A DNA stretch of 12,393 bases from a bacterium (GCA_021845705.1 JAJZVJ010000026.1:1-12393), one strand, 5' to 3'. Numbered from the stretch's first letter, positions 1-5,760 are shown. The notes: generated by a model from the sequence alone, not told the origin. A program made the numbers and translations.

Positions 1-156
1 GCCGGCAGGCCCAGGGCACTGCACGGCTCTAAAAAATGCCCCCGCGGCCATTTCCTCTGCATGCGCCTGCTGACGGTAGACGAGGTTTTCAAGGCGGCCC
101 AGGACCTGGCTAAACCAGAAATGCGGGTGAGCGAAAAAAAGGGAAAGGAAAAATAA
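1..156 (+). CDS. C-terminal fragment of a GT9 (heptosyltransferase-type) glycosyltransferase, 5' end outside window
   Basis: The reading frame is open from the first base and ends at TAA 154-156, giving 51 residues. The fragment contains CPRGHFLCMRLLTVDEV, which matches the usual end of ADP-heptose:LPS heptosyltransferase-like GT9 proteins: cysteines and a histidine, then CM, a short hydrophobic stretch and a final helix with a VxEV-type motif. The last residues are lysine-rich. Such enzymes transfer heptose from ADP-heptose to the LPS inner core on the cytoplasmic face of the inner membrane. The catalytic N-terminal half lies outside the window, so substrate and activity cannot be judged. 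It lies 14 bp upstream of the deacetylase gene and probably shares its transcript. The family call is from memory of the motif; a different GT9 subfamily is possible. Confidence 0.68.
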   Translation, partial: AGRPRALHGSKKCPRGHFLCMRLLTVDEVFKAAQDLAKPEMRVSEKKGKEK

Positions 157-170
157 GGACGGGCGGAATT

Positions 171-989
171 ATGGCTTTAACCATGACGGCGGCGGTATTG
201 ATGCTTCTGGGGTTCGCGGCCAGCGCGCGCTGGACGTGGTGGCGCGCTTCCGTTCCGGGCCTTAAGGTGCTCTGCTACCATAAGATCGGCGTCCCCCCGC
301 GCGGCTCGAAACTCGGCGAACTCTGGGTCAGCCCTGAGAAATTCAGGGCGCAGATAAAGTTTCTACTGAAGAACGGCTATACCACCCTTCTTTTTTCAGA
401 CCTTAAGAAGCTCCGCGCCGCCGGAACCGCGCTGCCGGAAAAGTCCGTGCTGATTACTTTTGACGACGGCTATGAAAATAACTATCTGGACGCCTGGCCG
501 ATACTCAGGGAACTCGGCGCGAAAGCCAATATTTTCGTGGTATTCAACACCATCGGCAAGGTCAATCTATGGCATAACCCGGCCTCCGAACCCTGGGTGA
601 ATATGGCCACCCTTGAACAGCTCCGGGAGATGCAGGACAGCGGGGTGATGGAATACGGTTCGCACACCATGAACCATCCGCACCTCTCGGCGCTTAAACC
701 GGAGGACGCCGCCTGGGAGATGACGGAATCCAAGCGCCAGCTGGAATCCGCCTTCGCGCGCGAGATGTGCGCTTTCGCCTATCCTTACGGCGACGGGGCT
801 TACGCGCCGGAAATAAGGAAGAAAGCCCTCGAAGCCGGCTACATTTTCGATTTCAGCTTCAGGCAGGGAAAAACGCCCTGGCCCTGGGAACGTGAAACCG
901 CCACGATAGACCGGCTGTTCATACGCGGCGGCGACAACAACTGGGACCTGTCCCTGCAGCTGAGCCGCGGCGCCTCAAGGCTGTTCTGA
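171..989 (+). CDS. Polysaccharide deacetylase (NodB/CE4 family), membrane-anchored or secreted
   Basis: This 272-residue protein is a metal-dependent carbohydrate N- or O-deacetylase. A hydrophobic N-terminus (about residues 3-19) should act as a signal anchor. The NodB domain then shows motif 1, ITFDDGY at 95-101 (catalytic base D98, metal ligand D99), motif 2, SHTMNHPHL at 164-172 (metal ligands H165 and H169), and motif 3, AYPYGDGA at 203-210. All key residues are present, so it should be active. The start at 171 follows AAGGA at 155-159, which overlaps the upstream stop. A second ATG at 183 is in frame and cannot be excluded. The gene sits 14 bp after a GT9 tail, so an LPS core or surface-glycan substrate is plausible, but the sequence does not show which sugar is attacked. 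No terminator with a T-run follows it. Confidence 0.9.
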   Translation: MALTMTAAVLMLLGFAASARWTWWRASVPGLKVLCYHKIGVPPRGSKLGELWVSPEKFRAQIKFLLKNGYTTLLFSDLKKLRAAGTALPEKSVLITFDDGYENNYLDAWPILRELGAKANIFVVFNTIGKVNLWHNPASEPWVNMATLEQLREMQDSGVMEYGSHTMNHPHLSALKPEDAAWEMTESKRQLESAFAREMCAFAYPYGDGAYAPEIRKKALEAGYIFDFSFRQGKTPWPWERETATIDRLFIRGGDNNWDLSLQLSRGASRLF

Positions 990-1031
990 GGCCGGGCGCG
1001 CGGCATTCCGGCGGCGGCCCGCCTCCGGTCC

Positions 1032-1050
1032 GTGTTTGCTATAATACATT
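1032..1050 (+). promoter_or_regulatory. Predicted extended -10 promoter for the DUF4254-GT9-lpxK-gmhB operon
   Basis: In a very GC-rich gap, a short AT-rich stretch carries TATAAT at 1040-1045, preceded by TG at 1037-1038 in the extended -10 position (GTTTGCTATAATA). No -35 box is recognisable 16-18 bp upstream. Expected transcription start is near 1052, giving a leader of about 17 nt that holds the Shine-Dalgarno site GAGGTG. The same box, nearly base for base, occurs before rfaE1 at 5761-5779. Confidence 0.65.
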
Positions 1051-1055
1051 CTTGT

Positions 1056-1061
1056 GAGGTG
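1056..1061 (+). promoter_or_regulatory. Ribosome binding site of the first DUF4254-like gene
   Basis: GAGGTG lies 7 nt before the ATG at 1069. It supports translation of this short ORF as a real gene rather than a chance reading frame. Confidence 0.65.
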
Positions 1062-1068
1062 AACGAAT

Positions 1069-1293
1069 ATGGACGATCTTGGCATAGGTAAACTTGTGAG
1101 CGAACTGGCCATGACCAACGCCGAACTATGGCATGAAGAGGACAAGGCCCGCGTGGGCGACGTCCCCGCCATAGCCGCCGCGAAAAAGAACATAGACAAG
1201 CTTAACCAGAAGCGCAACGACCTGATAGAGCGCATTGACGAGAAGGCACTGGAGGCCATAAATGGCGGAAACAATAGGCAGCCTGGCCGATAA
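1069..1293 (+). CDS. Small helical protein resembling the N-terminal half of DUF4254
   Basis: This 74-residue protein is mostly charged helix. ELWHEEDKAR at 19-28 and NIDKLNQKRNDLIERID at 41-57 closely match the first half of DUF4254 as I remember it from Bacteroidetes proteins: a W/H-E-D segment followed by a KxxID-N-ER-DxxExID segment. No signal peptide or membrane segment is seen, so it is probably cytoplasmic. The function of DUF4254 is unknown to me; it is often encoded near GT9 heptosyltransferases, as here. A promoter and a good Shine-Dalgarno site precede it. Its 3' end overlaps the next gene by 32 bp in another frame, and its last 10 or so residues (from the glycines at 66-67) are probably non-homologous read-through. 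It could instead be half of a gene broken by a frameshift, but the next gene has its own ribosome binding site. Confidence 0.75.
   Translation: MDDLGIGKLVSELAMTNAELWHEEDKARVGDVPAIAAAKKNIDKLNQKRNDLIERIDEKALEAINGGNNRQPGR
1251..1255 (+). promoter_or_regulatory. Ribosome binding site of the second DUF4254-like gene, inside the first
   Basis: GGAGG lies 6 nt before the ATG at 1262, within the coding region of the upstream small gene. In the frame of the second gene a TAA (1259-1261) abuts the ATG. Together these fix the start at 1262 and argue for separate initiation of the second half rather than a fused protein. Confidence 0.7.
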
Positions 1294-1534
1294 GCTCAGC
1301 ATCATCCAGCTCAAAATTTTCCACATGCGCGAGCAGCTCGCGCGCGCGGACGCCACTGCGGAGCACAAGCGGGCGTGTTCCGGCCGCCTGGACGTCATGG
1401 CGGAGCAGAAAAAAGACCTCGAGGAAGAACTGCAGAAACTGGTTTCCGACGTTGCCGCCGGCCGCGTGCGTCTCAAGATCTACCGCCAGTTCAAAATGTA
1501 CAACGATCCGCGCTACCGCGCCAAGACCATTTAA
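1262..1534 (+). CDS. Small helical protein resembling the C-terminal half of DUF4254
   Basis: This 90-residue protein is highly charged and helical. It carries DKLSIIQLKIFHM at 10-22, a heptad-like AEQKKDLEEELQKL at 47-60, and YRQFKMYNDP at 74-83. These match the second half of DUF4254, which in single-chain homologues reads roughly DRLSILALKIYHM followed by a basic K-MYND tail. It starts at 1262 behind GGAGG, overlaps the first half by 32 bp in a +1 relative frame, and ends immediately before the ATG of the GT9 gene (TAAATG). Tight coupling to GT9 and lpxK suggests a role in core or lipid A assembly, possibly as a partner of the transferase, but this is inference. The protein also aligns loosely with the upstream half, suggesting an old internal duplication. 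Confidence 0.78.
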   Translation: MAETIGSLADKLSIIQLKIFHMREQLARADATAEHKRACSGRLDVMAEQKKDLEEELQKLVSDVAAGRVRLKIYRQFKMYNDPRYRAKTI

Positions 1535-2482
1535 ATGGGCCCGGGAATTCTGATCATCGTTTTTAAAGGCATAGGGGACGTGCTGCTTACCACCCCTCTG
1601 CTGCGCGCGCTAAAAAAGGCCCTCCCGGATTCGCGGCTTTATTTCCTGACAAGGCGCCCTTCGCTTAAAATACTTGAGAACAACCCGCATCTTACCGGCG
1701 TCTTCTGCCGGGAGGACAGCCCTCTTTCCTCCATCCGCGCCGCCGGGATAAACATCTCGCTGGATTTCATGCGTTCCACTTCCTCCGGCTTTTACTCCCT
1801 CTTCTCCGGGGCTAAAAAGCGCCTCGCTTTCAATTATCCGACCGGCAGGATATTCCACAACGTTCTGCCGGAAAAAAAAGAAAACCCGGGCTACACGGTA
1901 TATGACCGTCTCCAGCTGCTGGAACCGCTGGGCATACCGGCCTGCGGTACGGAGCCGGAACTGTATTTTAAACCAGAAAACGGAGCGAAAGCCGAAGCGT
2001 TCCTGGCCGGCGCCGGCATTACTAAAGATGCGCTGACCGTAACGCTCGATATCACAAGCCCGCGCGAACACCGGCGCTGGGCCCCGGAGAACTTCGCCAG
2101 GCTGGCCGACCGCCTCGCTTCGGTCTTCGGGGCCAGGGTGATCTTCCTTTCGGGTCCGGGTGAAAAAGATTACGTTAAAGCGGCCATGGCTTCCGCCGGT
2201 GAAAAGCACCTGCTCTGCCCGGACTTCGACCTGCTGGACCTCGCCGCCCTGTTGAAAAGGGCCGGCCTGCACGCCGGAACCAGCTCCGCACCGATGCACA
2301 TCGCGGTAAGCCAGGGCACCCCGACCTTCACCATTTACGCCCCGCAGAATTCGCCGGCAAGCTGGAGCCCGCCCGGCCCCCTCCATTCCTGGGCGCAGGG
2401 AGAACTCTCTTCGCTTCCCTTCGAAGAGGTGTGGGCGCGCCTAAGCAGGCATCTGAACAGCCTGAAAGGAGTTCCGGCATGA
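1535..2482 (+). CDS. GT9 family glycosyltransferase (ADP-heptose:LPS heptosyltransferase-like)
   Basis: This 315-residue cytoplasmic GT-B protein should transfer a heptose or related sugar to LPS core on the inner-membrane face. Residues 5-24 show the GT9 opening: a hydrophobic strand, then KGIGDVLLTTPLLRAL with the acidic residue D15 at the position of the WaaC/WaaF catalytic aspartate. The C-terminal nucleotide-sugar half has TSPREHRRWAPENFARLAD at 174-192, the strand VIFLSGPGEKDY at 202-213, and GTSSAPMHIAVSQGTPT at 248-264. In most relatives the latter reads D-S/T-G/A-P-M-H; here serine 250 replaces the aspartate. The ATG abuts the previous stop (TAAATG) with no clear Shine-Dalgarno site, so translation is probably coupled. 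The length is slightly short for the family. The sugar and acceptor cannot be read from the sequence. Confidence 0.85.
   Translation: MGPGILIIVFKGIGDVLLTTPLLRALKKALPDSRLYFLTRRPSLKILENNPHLTGVFCREDSPLSSIRAAGINISLDFMRSTSSGFYSLFSGAKKRLAFNYPTGRIFHNVLPEKKENPGYTVYDRLQLLEPLGIPACGTEPELYFKPENGAKAEAFLAGAGITKDALTVTLDITSPREHRRWAPENFARLADRLASVFGARVIFLSGPGEKDYVKAAMASAGEKHLLCPDFDLLDLAALLKRAGLHAGTSSAPMHIAVSQGTPTFTIYAPQNSPASWSPPGPLHSWAQGELSSLPFEEVWARLSRHLNSLKGVPA
2465..2471 (+). promoter_or_regulatory. Ribosome binding site deciding the lpxK start
   Basis: AAAGGAG ends 7 nt before the ATG at 2479, which itself overlaps the preceding stop as ATGA. This favours 2479 over the longer in-frame start at 2431, which lies deep inside the GT9 gene. 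Confidence 0.75.
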
Positions 2483-3585
2483 GCGGGTTCTCCCCGGAAA
2501 GAACGCGGGACCGCCTGAACGGCGGGCTCGCGGGCCGCCTGCTGCTGCGCTTCTTCTCGGCAGGTTATTCAGCCGCGATGGCGGCCCGGAGAACTCTTTA
2601 CTCCAGCGGCGTGCTGCGCGCCAGGCGCCTGCCGGTCCCGGTGGTCTGCTTCGGGAACATCTCCGCCGGCGGCACGGGCAAGACCTCCACCGTGGTAATG
2701 GCGGCGCTGGAACTAGCCCGCTCCGGCCGCAAGCCGGCCATCCTGCTGCGCGGCTATAAGCGCCCCGGCAAGTCTTCCCGCGTAACGGTGCTTGCCAAGG
2801 GCCGCCCGCTCAGCCTGGAAGACGCGGGCGACGAGGCCCTTATGCTTTACCGGATGCTGGAGCAGGCCGGGGTCCCGGTGCTGGTCTCATCCGACCGTTT
2901 CGCTTCCGGCACGATAGCCGTTAGCGAGCTGGGCCGCGACATAATACTGCTGGACGACGGCTTCCAGCACTTCGCCCTTGAACGCGACGCCGACATCGTC
3001 CTCGTGAACGCTACCGCTCCCTTCTCCGCGGACCGCGTCCTCCCGTCCGGCAACCTGCGGGAGCCGGCCTCCGCCCTGGCGCGCGCCGACGCTGTGATAA
3101 TCACGCACTGCGAGCAGGTAACCCAGGAAGCGGTCGACGCCCTGACCGCCGAGATAAAGGCCGTCAATCCCGCGGCCGGAATAATAGAGAGCATCCATTC
3201 CCCGGAAACTTTCATGGACCCGGCGACGGCGCTCCAGACCGACCTTAACGCCCTTAAGGGCCGCCCGGCCGCCGCGCTCTCCGGGATAGGAGACCCAGCC
3301 TCCTTTGAAGCCGTGCTTAAAAAGCTTAAGATAGACCTGAAGCAGATCTGGCGCTACCCGGACCACCATGTTTTCACCCCGGAAGAACTGGCCGCCGCCG
3401 AGCAGGCGCGCGAGGGACTGCCGCTTATTACCACCTATAAGGACTTCGCGCGGTTCCCCGCCGGCTGGCAGGAGATCCTTACCGGCGGCGTGCTGATACT
3501 GTCCGTTAAAATAGTCTTCCTCTGCGACGGGTGGAAAACCCTGATGCGCCTCGTGGACGGCGCGGGCAGGGAGGAGCGCCGGTGA
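2479..3585 (+). CDS. lpxK: Tetraacyldisaccharide 4'-kinase
   Basis: LpxK phosphorylates the 4'-position of the lipid A disaccharide precursor using ATP, at the cytoplasmic face of the inner membrane. The 368-residue protein has an amphipathic, arginine-rich N-terminal segment (about 18-50) suited to membrane contact. It then shows the P-loop GNISAGGTGKTS at 59-70, RGYKR at 91-95, the LpxK-specific DAGDEALML at 115-123, the hallmark DDGFQHFALERDADIVLVNA at 159-178, and LPSGNLREP at 188-196. The C-terminal lobe carries PDHHVFTPEEL and TTYKDFARFP, in place of the family's DH and T-KDAVK elements. All expected motifs are present and the length is normal. The start overlaps the GT9 stop (ATGA), and its own stop overlaps the GTG of gmhB, so it lies inside one translationally coupled operon. 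Confidence 0.94.
   Translation: MSGFSPERTRDRLNGGLAGRLLLRFFSAGYSAAMAARRTLYSSGVLRARRLPVPVVCFGNISAGGTGKTSTVVMAALELARSGRKPAILLRGYKRPGKSSRVTVLAKGRPLSLEDAGDEALMLYRMLEQAGVPVLVSSDRFASGTIAVSELGRDIILLDDGFQHFALERDADIVLVNATAPFSADRVLPSGNLREPASALARADAVIITHCEQVTQEAVDALTAEIKAVNPAAGIIESIHSPETFMDPATALQTDLNALKGRPAAALSGIGDPASFEAVLKKLKIDLKQIWRYPDHHVFTPEELAAAEQAREGLPLITTYKDFARFPAGWQEILTGGVLILSVKIVFLCDGWKTLMRLVDGAGREERR
3571..3576 (+). promoter_or_regulatory. Ribosome binding site deciding the GTG start of gmhB
   Basis: GAGGAG lies 5 nt before GTG 3582-3584, which overlaps the lpxK stop as GTGA. The longer in-frame ATG at 3531 would put 17 unrelated residues in front of the domain and has no such site. Confidence 0.75.
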
Positions 3586-4157
3586 GGGCCTGGCCGCCCG
3601 GCGTCAGGACGGGGCCGCCCGTCCCGACGGCCTTCCTTGACCGGGACGGCACTATCAACCGCGACCGCGCCGGCGTTTATATCACAAGCCCGTCCGCGCT
3701 TAAAATTTATTCCGGGGCGCCTGCCGCAGTTAAACTCCTGAACGCCAAGGGCTACAGGGTGGTCGTGATAACCAACCAGTCCGGGATAGGGCGCGGCTAT
3801 ATGACGATGGCCGCTTCCCGGAGGATCAACGCAAGGCTCCTCCGCGAGCTGAAGCGCGCCGGCGCGCGGATAGACGCGGTTTACTTCTGCCCTCACCGGC
3901 CCGACGAGAAGTGCGCCTGCCGCAAGCCCGCGCCCGGGCTCATCAGGGAAGCGCTCAGGGACCGCCCCGCGGACATGACGCGCTCGTTCATAGCGGGCGA
4001 TAAGGACAGCGACCTGGAACTGGCCGCGAACGCGGGGCTTAAGGGATTACTAGTGCTCACCGGCCAGGGGCGCGCCGCCTCCCTGCCGGCGAAAAGATAC
4101 CGGGACCTTGCGGCTCTCGCGCGCGCTCTCCCCGACCTAGGAGCCTGTCCGACATAA
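3582..4157 (+). CDS. gmhB: D-glycero-D-manno-heptose 1,7-bisphosphate 7-phosphatase (HAD superfamily)
   Basis: GmhB removes the 7-phosphate from heptose 1,7-bisphosphate, the step after the RfaE1/HldA kinase in ADP-heptose synthesis. With the GTG start the protein is 191 residues. HAD motif I is FLDRDGTIN at 18-26 (nucleophile D20, acid/base D22). Motif II is ITNQSGIGRG at 63-72. The GmhB zinc site is CPHRPDEKCAC at 103-113 (ligands C103, H105, C111, C113; a shorter loop than in E. coli), followed by RKPAPG. The last motif is AGDKDSDLELA at 138-148 (D140, D142). The gene overlaps lpxK by 4 bp. Its final residues GACPT and the stop are encoded by the left inverted repeat of an inserted element, so the native C-terminus has been replaced. 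The catalytic core is intact. Confidence 0.94.
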   Translation: MRAWPPGVRTGPPVPTAFLDRDGTINRDRAGVYITSPSALKIYSGAPAAVKLLNAKGYRVVVITNQSGIGRGYMTMAASRRINARLLRELKRAGARIDAVYFCPHRPDEKCACRKPAPGLIREALRDRPADMTRSFIAGDKDSDLELAANAGLKGLLVLTGQGRAASLPAKRYRDLAALARALPDLGACPT

Positions 4158-4158
4158 G
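4136..4158 (+). repeat. Left terminal inverted repeat
   Basis: The core GGAGCCTGTCCGACATAAG at 4140-4158 is the exact reverse complement of 4286-4304. Extending to 4136 adds three more matches and one mismatch. Read in the gmhB frame it encodes GACPT and TAA, so it provides the stop codon of gmhB. Confidence 0.85.
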
Positions 4159-4285
4159 GCTTTCATGGCGAAATTGACGATTTTGAGGCCGAGCCGAAGC
4201 GCCGCGAAACGAGCACCCTCGACGGAGGTTGTAAGTTGAGCGGCACAAAGGCGTAGACAAAAAGCGGCAATTGCAGCCGAAATTG

Positions 4286-4308
4286 CTTATGTCGGACAGG
4301 CTCCCAGG
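4286..4308 (-). repeat. Right terminal inverted repeat
   Basis: The core CTTATGTCGGACAGGCTCC at 4286-4304 is the exact reverse complement of the left arm. It ends 18 nt before the GTG start of the next gene. The A-rich stretch that follows carries that gene's ribosome binding site and is outside the repeat. Confidence 0.85.
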
Positions 4309-4314
4309 CGCAAA

Positions 4315-4320
4315 AAGGAA
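4315..4320 (+). promoter_or_regulatory. Ribosome binding site for the GTG start at 4327
   Basis: AAGGAA lies 6 nt before GTG 4327-4329, just outside the right inverted repeat. It supports the GTG start, which is followed by a typical positively charged KKR beginning. Confidence 0.6.
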
Positions 4321-4326
4321 AAAACC

Positions 4327-4878
4327 GTGAAAAAACGCATCCTCGTTTCGCAGATAGTCACCCTGGCGCTCCTTCTCGCGGCGCGCCCCGAAAGCTGGCC
4401 CCTCTTCTGGGCCGGGCTCGCCGTGATGGCCGTGGGCCAGGCAGTGCGCCTGGCCGCCAGCGCGGCTATAGTCAAATCTAAAACCCTGACCGTCTCCGGC
4501 CCGTACTCCGCCGTCCGCAACCCGCTCTACCTCGGGACCATGCTCATGACCGCCGGCCTCCTGGTAATGCTGTCGGCCCCGTCCCGGCCGTTCAGGACCG
4601 CCGGGATCTGGGTCTTCGCGGCCGCGGCCTTCGGCTGGATCTATTTTGTAACGATAAAGGCCGAGGAAGTTTTCCTGCTTTCTGTTTACGGCGCTGAATT
4701 CGAAAAGTACAAGGCCGCCGCCCCCGCGCTTCTGCCCCGCCCGGGCGGCCTGTCCGGCTTTTTCGACCTCGCCTCCTATTCCGTTGAGGTTTTCAGGAAA
4801 AACAAGGAGTGGCGAGGGATGAGCGCGGCTTTCGCGCTCGCGCTTTTTGTGGCCGCGCGCATAAAATATGGTTTTTAA
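4327..4878 (+). CDS. Integral membrane methyltransferase-like protein (ICMT/PEMT family)
   Basis: This 183-residue membrane protein has hydrophobic segments at about 7-19, 25-48, 67-84, 92-110 and 165-178. Between them lies the family signature GPYSAVRNPLYLG at 58-70 and, after the fourth segment, EE at 113-114 with YGAEFEKY at 121-128 and a terminal LLP. This arrangement is that of bacterial isoprenylcysteine carboxyl methyltransferase-like and phospholipid N-methyltransferase-like proteins, which use S-adenosylmethionine at the membrane. Bacterial members mostly have unknown substrates, and nothing here identifies one. The start is GTG 4327, directly downstream of the MITE-like element. Its 3' end overlaps the DUF3108 gene by 11 bp. 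Its position among LPS genes suggests modification of a membrane lipid or glycan, which is only inference. Confidence 0.75.
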   Translation: MKKRILVSQIVTLALLLAARPESWPLFWAGLAVMAVGQAVRLAASAAIVKSKTLTVSGPYSAVRNPLYLGTMLMTAGLLVMLSAPSRPFRTAGIWVFAAAAFGWIYFVTIKAEEVFLLSVYGAEFEKYKAAAPALLPRPGGLSGFFDLASYSVEVFRKNKEWRGMSAAFALALFVAARIKYGF

Positions 4879-5710
4879 CGCGCTCCTCTCCCTGGCCCTG
4901 GCGGCCGCCAGGCCGGCCGCCGCCGGCGCCGCCCTGCTTGAACACCCCTACAGTTCTCTTCCGGCGGCTGCCTCAGCCGAACTCGCGCCCGTTGCCGGGA
5001 TAGTGGACGGGGAGACGCTGGAATACAAAATTTACTGGGGCCTGATCTATGTGGGCAGTTCCTACCTTAAAATAGACAAGGTCGTGGACATCTCATCGCG
5101 CACCGCATGGCATATAGTGTCCGAGGCCAGGTCCGGTTCTTTTTTGGCGAATTTTTACAAAGTCAGGGACAGGAACGAGGCCTGGCTGGACACCTCCGGC
5201 CTGTACTCCTACGGCTACTACAAAATACTGTCCGAAGGCGGGTACTTCTTCAACGAATGGGTCGTCTTTGACGTTCCGGGCGGCCGCTATTACGGGAAAA
5301 AAATGAACCGCAAGGGCGAGATCTCCGACCTTGGCGGGCCGCTGGACAAGCCGGTGAACGACGTGCTTTCCGCGATCTACCGCCTCCGGACCATGCAGGT
5401 GGCCCCCGGGACGAAGATCGGGATGGACGTGAACACGAAACGGAACTGGCGCCTGACCATAAAGGCCGGCAAACGCGAAAAGATATCCACCGACTACGGC
5501 AAAAGAAAATGCCTGCTGCTGGAGCCGATGGTGGGCGAGGATGGCCTGTTCGTGGCAAAAGCGGGCAAGCGCATGCTGGTCTGGATAACGGACGACGAAC
5601 TGAAGCTGCCCATGATGCTGAAGGCTGAAATTTTCATAGGTTCGATCACGGCGAAACTGGTCCGCAGGACGATAGAGAAACGGGCCGTCGTCAGCGCGGC
5701 CCCCAAATAG
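4868..5710 (+). CDS. DUF3108 family secreted or periplasmic protein
   Basis: This 280-residue protein has a hydrophobic, alanine-rich N-terminus (about 1-20) that looks like a signal peptide. A domain with the DUF3108 pattern follows: an opening LEYKIYWGLIYVGSSYLKI at 51-69, a central DVLSAIYRLR at 165-174, then VWITDDELKLPM at 238-249 and IGSITAKL at 257-264 near the end. The many short beta-type stretches suggest a beta-rich periplasmic fold. The family's biochemical role is not known to me; its members are exported proteins in diderm bacteria. It overlaps the preceding gene by 11 bp with no visible ribosome binding site, so it is probably translated by coupling. It is the last gene before a new promoter, and no T-tract terminator follows. 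Confidence 0.8.
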   Translation: MVFNALLSLALAAARPAAAGAALLEHPYSSLPAAASAELAPVAGIVDGETLEYKIYWGLIYVGSSYLKIDKVVDISSRTAWHIVSEARSGSFLANFYKVRDRNEAWLDTSGLYSYGYYKILSEGGYFFNEWVVFDVPGGRYYGKKMNRKGEISDLGGPLDKPVNDVLSAIYRLRTMQVAPGTKIGMDVNTKRNWRLTIKAGKREKISTDYGKRKCLLLEPMVGEDGLFVAKAGKRMLVWITDDELKLPMMLKAEIFIGSITAKLVRRTIEKRAVVSAAPK

Positions 5711-5760
5711 CTTCCCCCCCGACTGCGGCCCGGCCGCCCTGGCCGCTATCCTTAAAACCG

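Larger units (their letters stand above)
4136..4308 (+). mobile_element. MITE-like non-autonomous element with 23 bp terminal inverted repeats
   Basis: The 173 bp segment is bounded by inverted repeats that match at 22 of 23 positions, including a perfect 19 bp core. The inside is non-coding on both strands, less GC-rich than its surroundings, and contains a direct repeat CGAAATTG (4169-4176 and 4278-4285) and the palindrome GCAATTGC (4267-4274). Small size, long terminal repeats and no transposase fit a miniature inverted-repeat element mobilised in trans. If the element proper is 4140-4304, its flanks are TA on the left and CA on the right, which could be a decayed TA target duplication; this is unproven. 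The element interrupts the junction between gmhB and the methyltransferase-like gene. I do not recognise the parent IS family. Confidence 0.72.

Noticed and set aside
1008..1028. GC-rich imperfect hairpin after the deacetylase as a terminator
   Set aside because: A stem of about 7 bp with one mismatch is possible, but no T-tract follows; such hairpins arise easily in this base composition.
1872..1879. A-run in the GT9 gene as a programmed slippage site
   Set aside because: The zero frame continues intact with conserved GT9 motifs on both sides, and no alternative-frame product is evident.
2431..2478. Longer lpxK start at 2431
   Set aside because: It would overlap GT9 by 52 bp, adds a non-conserved 16-residue extension, and lacks the AAAGGAG site that serves ATG 2479.
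3531..3581. Longer gmhB start at 3531
   Set aside because: It lies deep within lpxK, encodes unrelated residues, and GTG 3582 has GAGGAG at ideal spacing and overlaps the lpxK stop.
4174..4203. TTGACG inside the element as an outward promoter -35
   Set aside because: No plausible -10 box lies 16-18 bp downstream; the region there is GC-rich.
4057..4260. Minus-strand ORF covering much of the MITE-like element as a transposase remnant
   Set aside because: The 67-residue translation has no transposase motif, and half of it is the antisense of gmhB.
5725..5746. GCGGCC...GGCCGC hairpin after the DUF3108 gene as a terminator
   Set aside because: The stem is only 6 bp with a 10 nt loop and no T-run follows. 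It could contribute to termination but cannot be called an intrinsic terminator.
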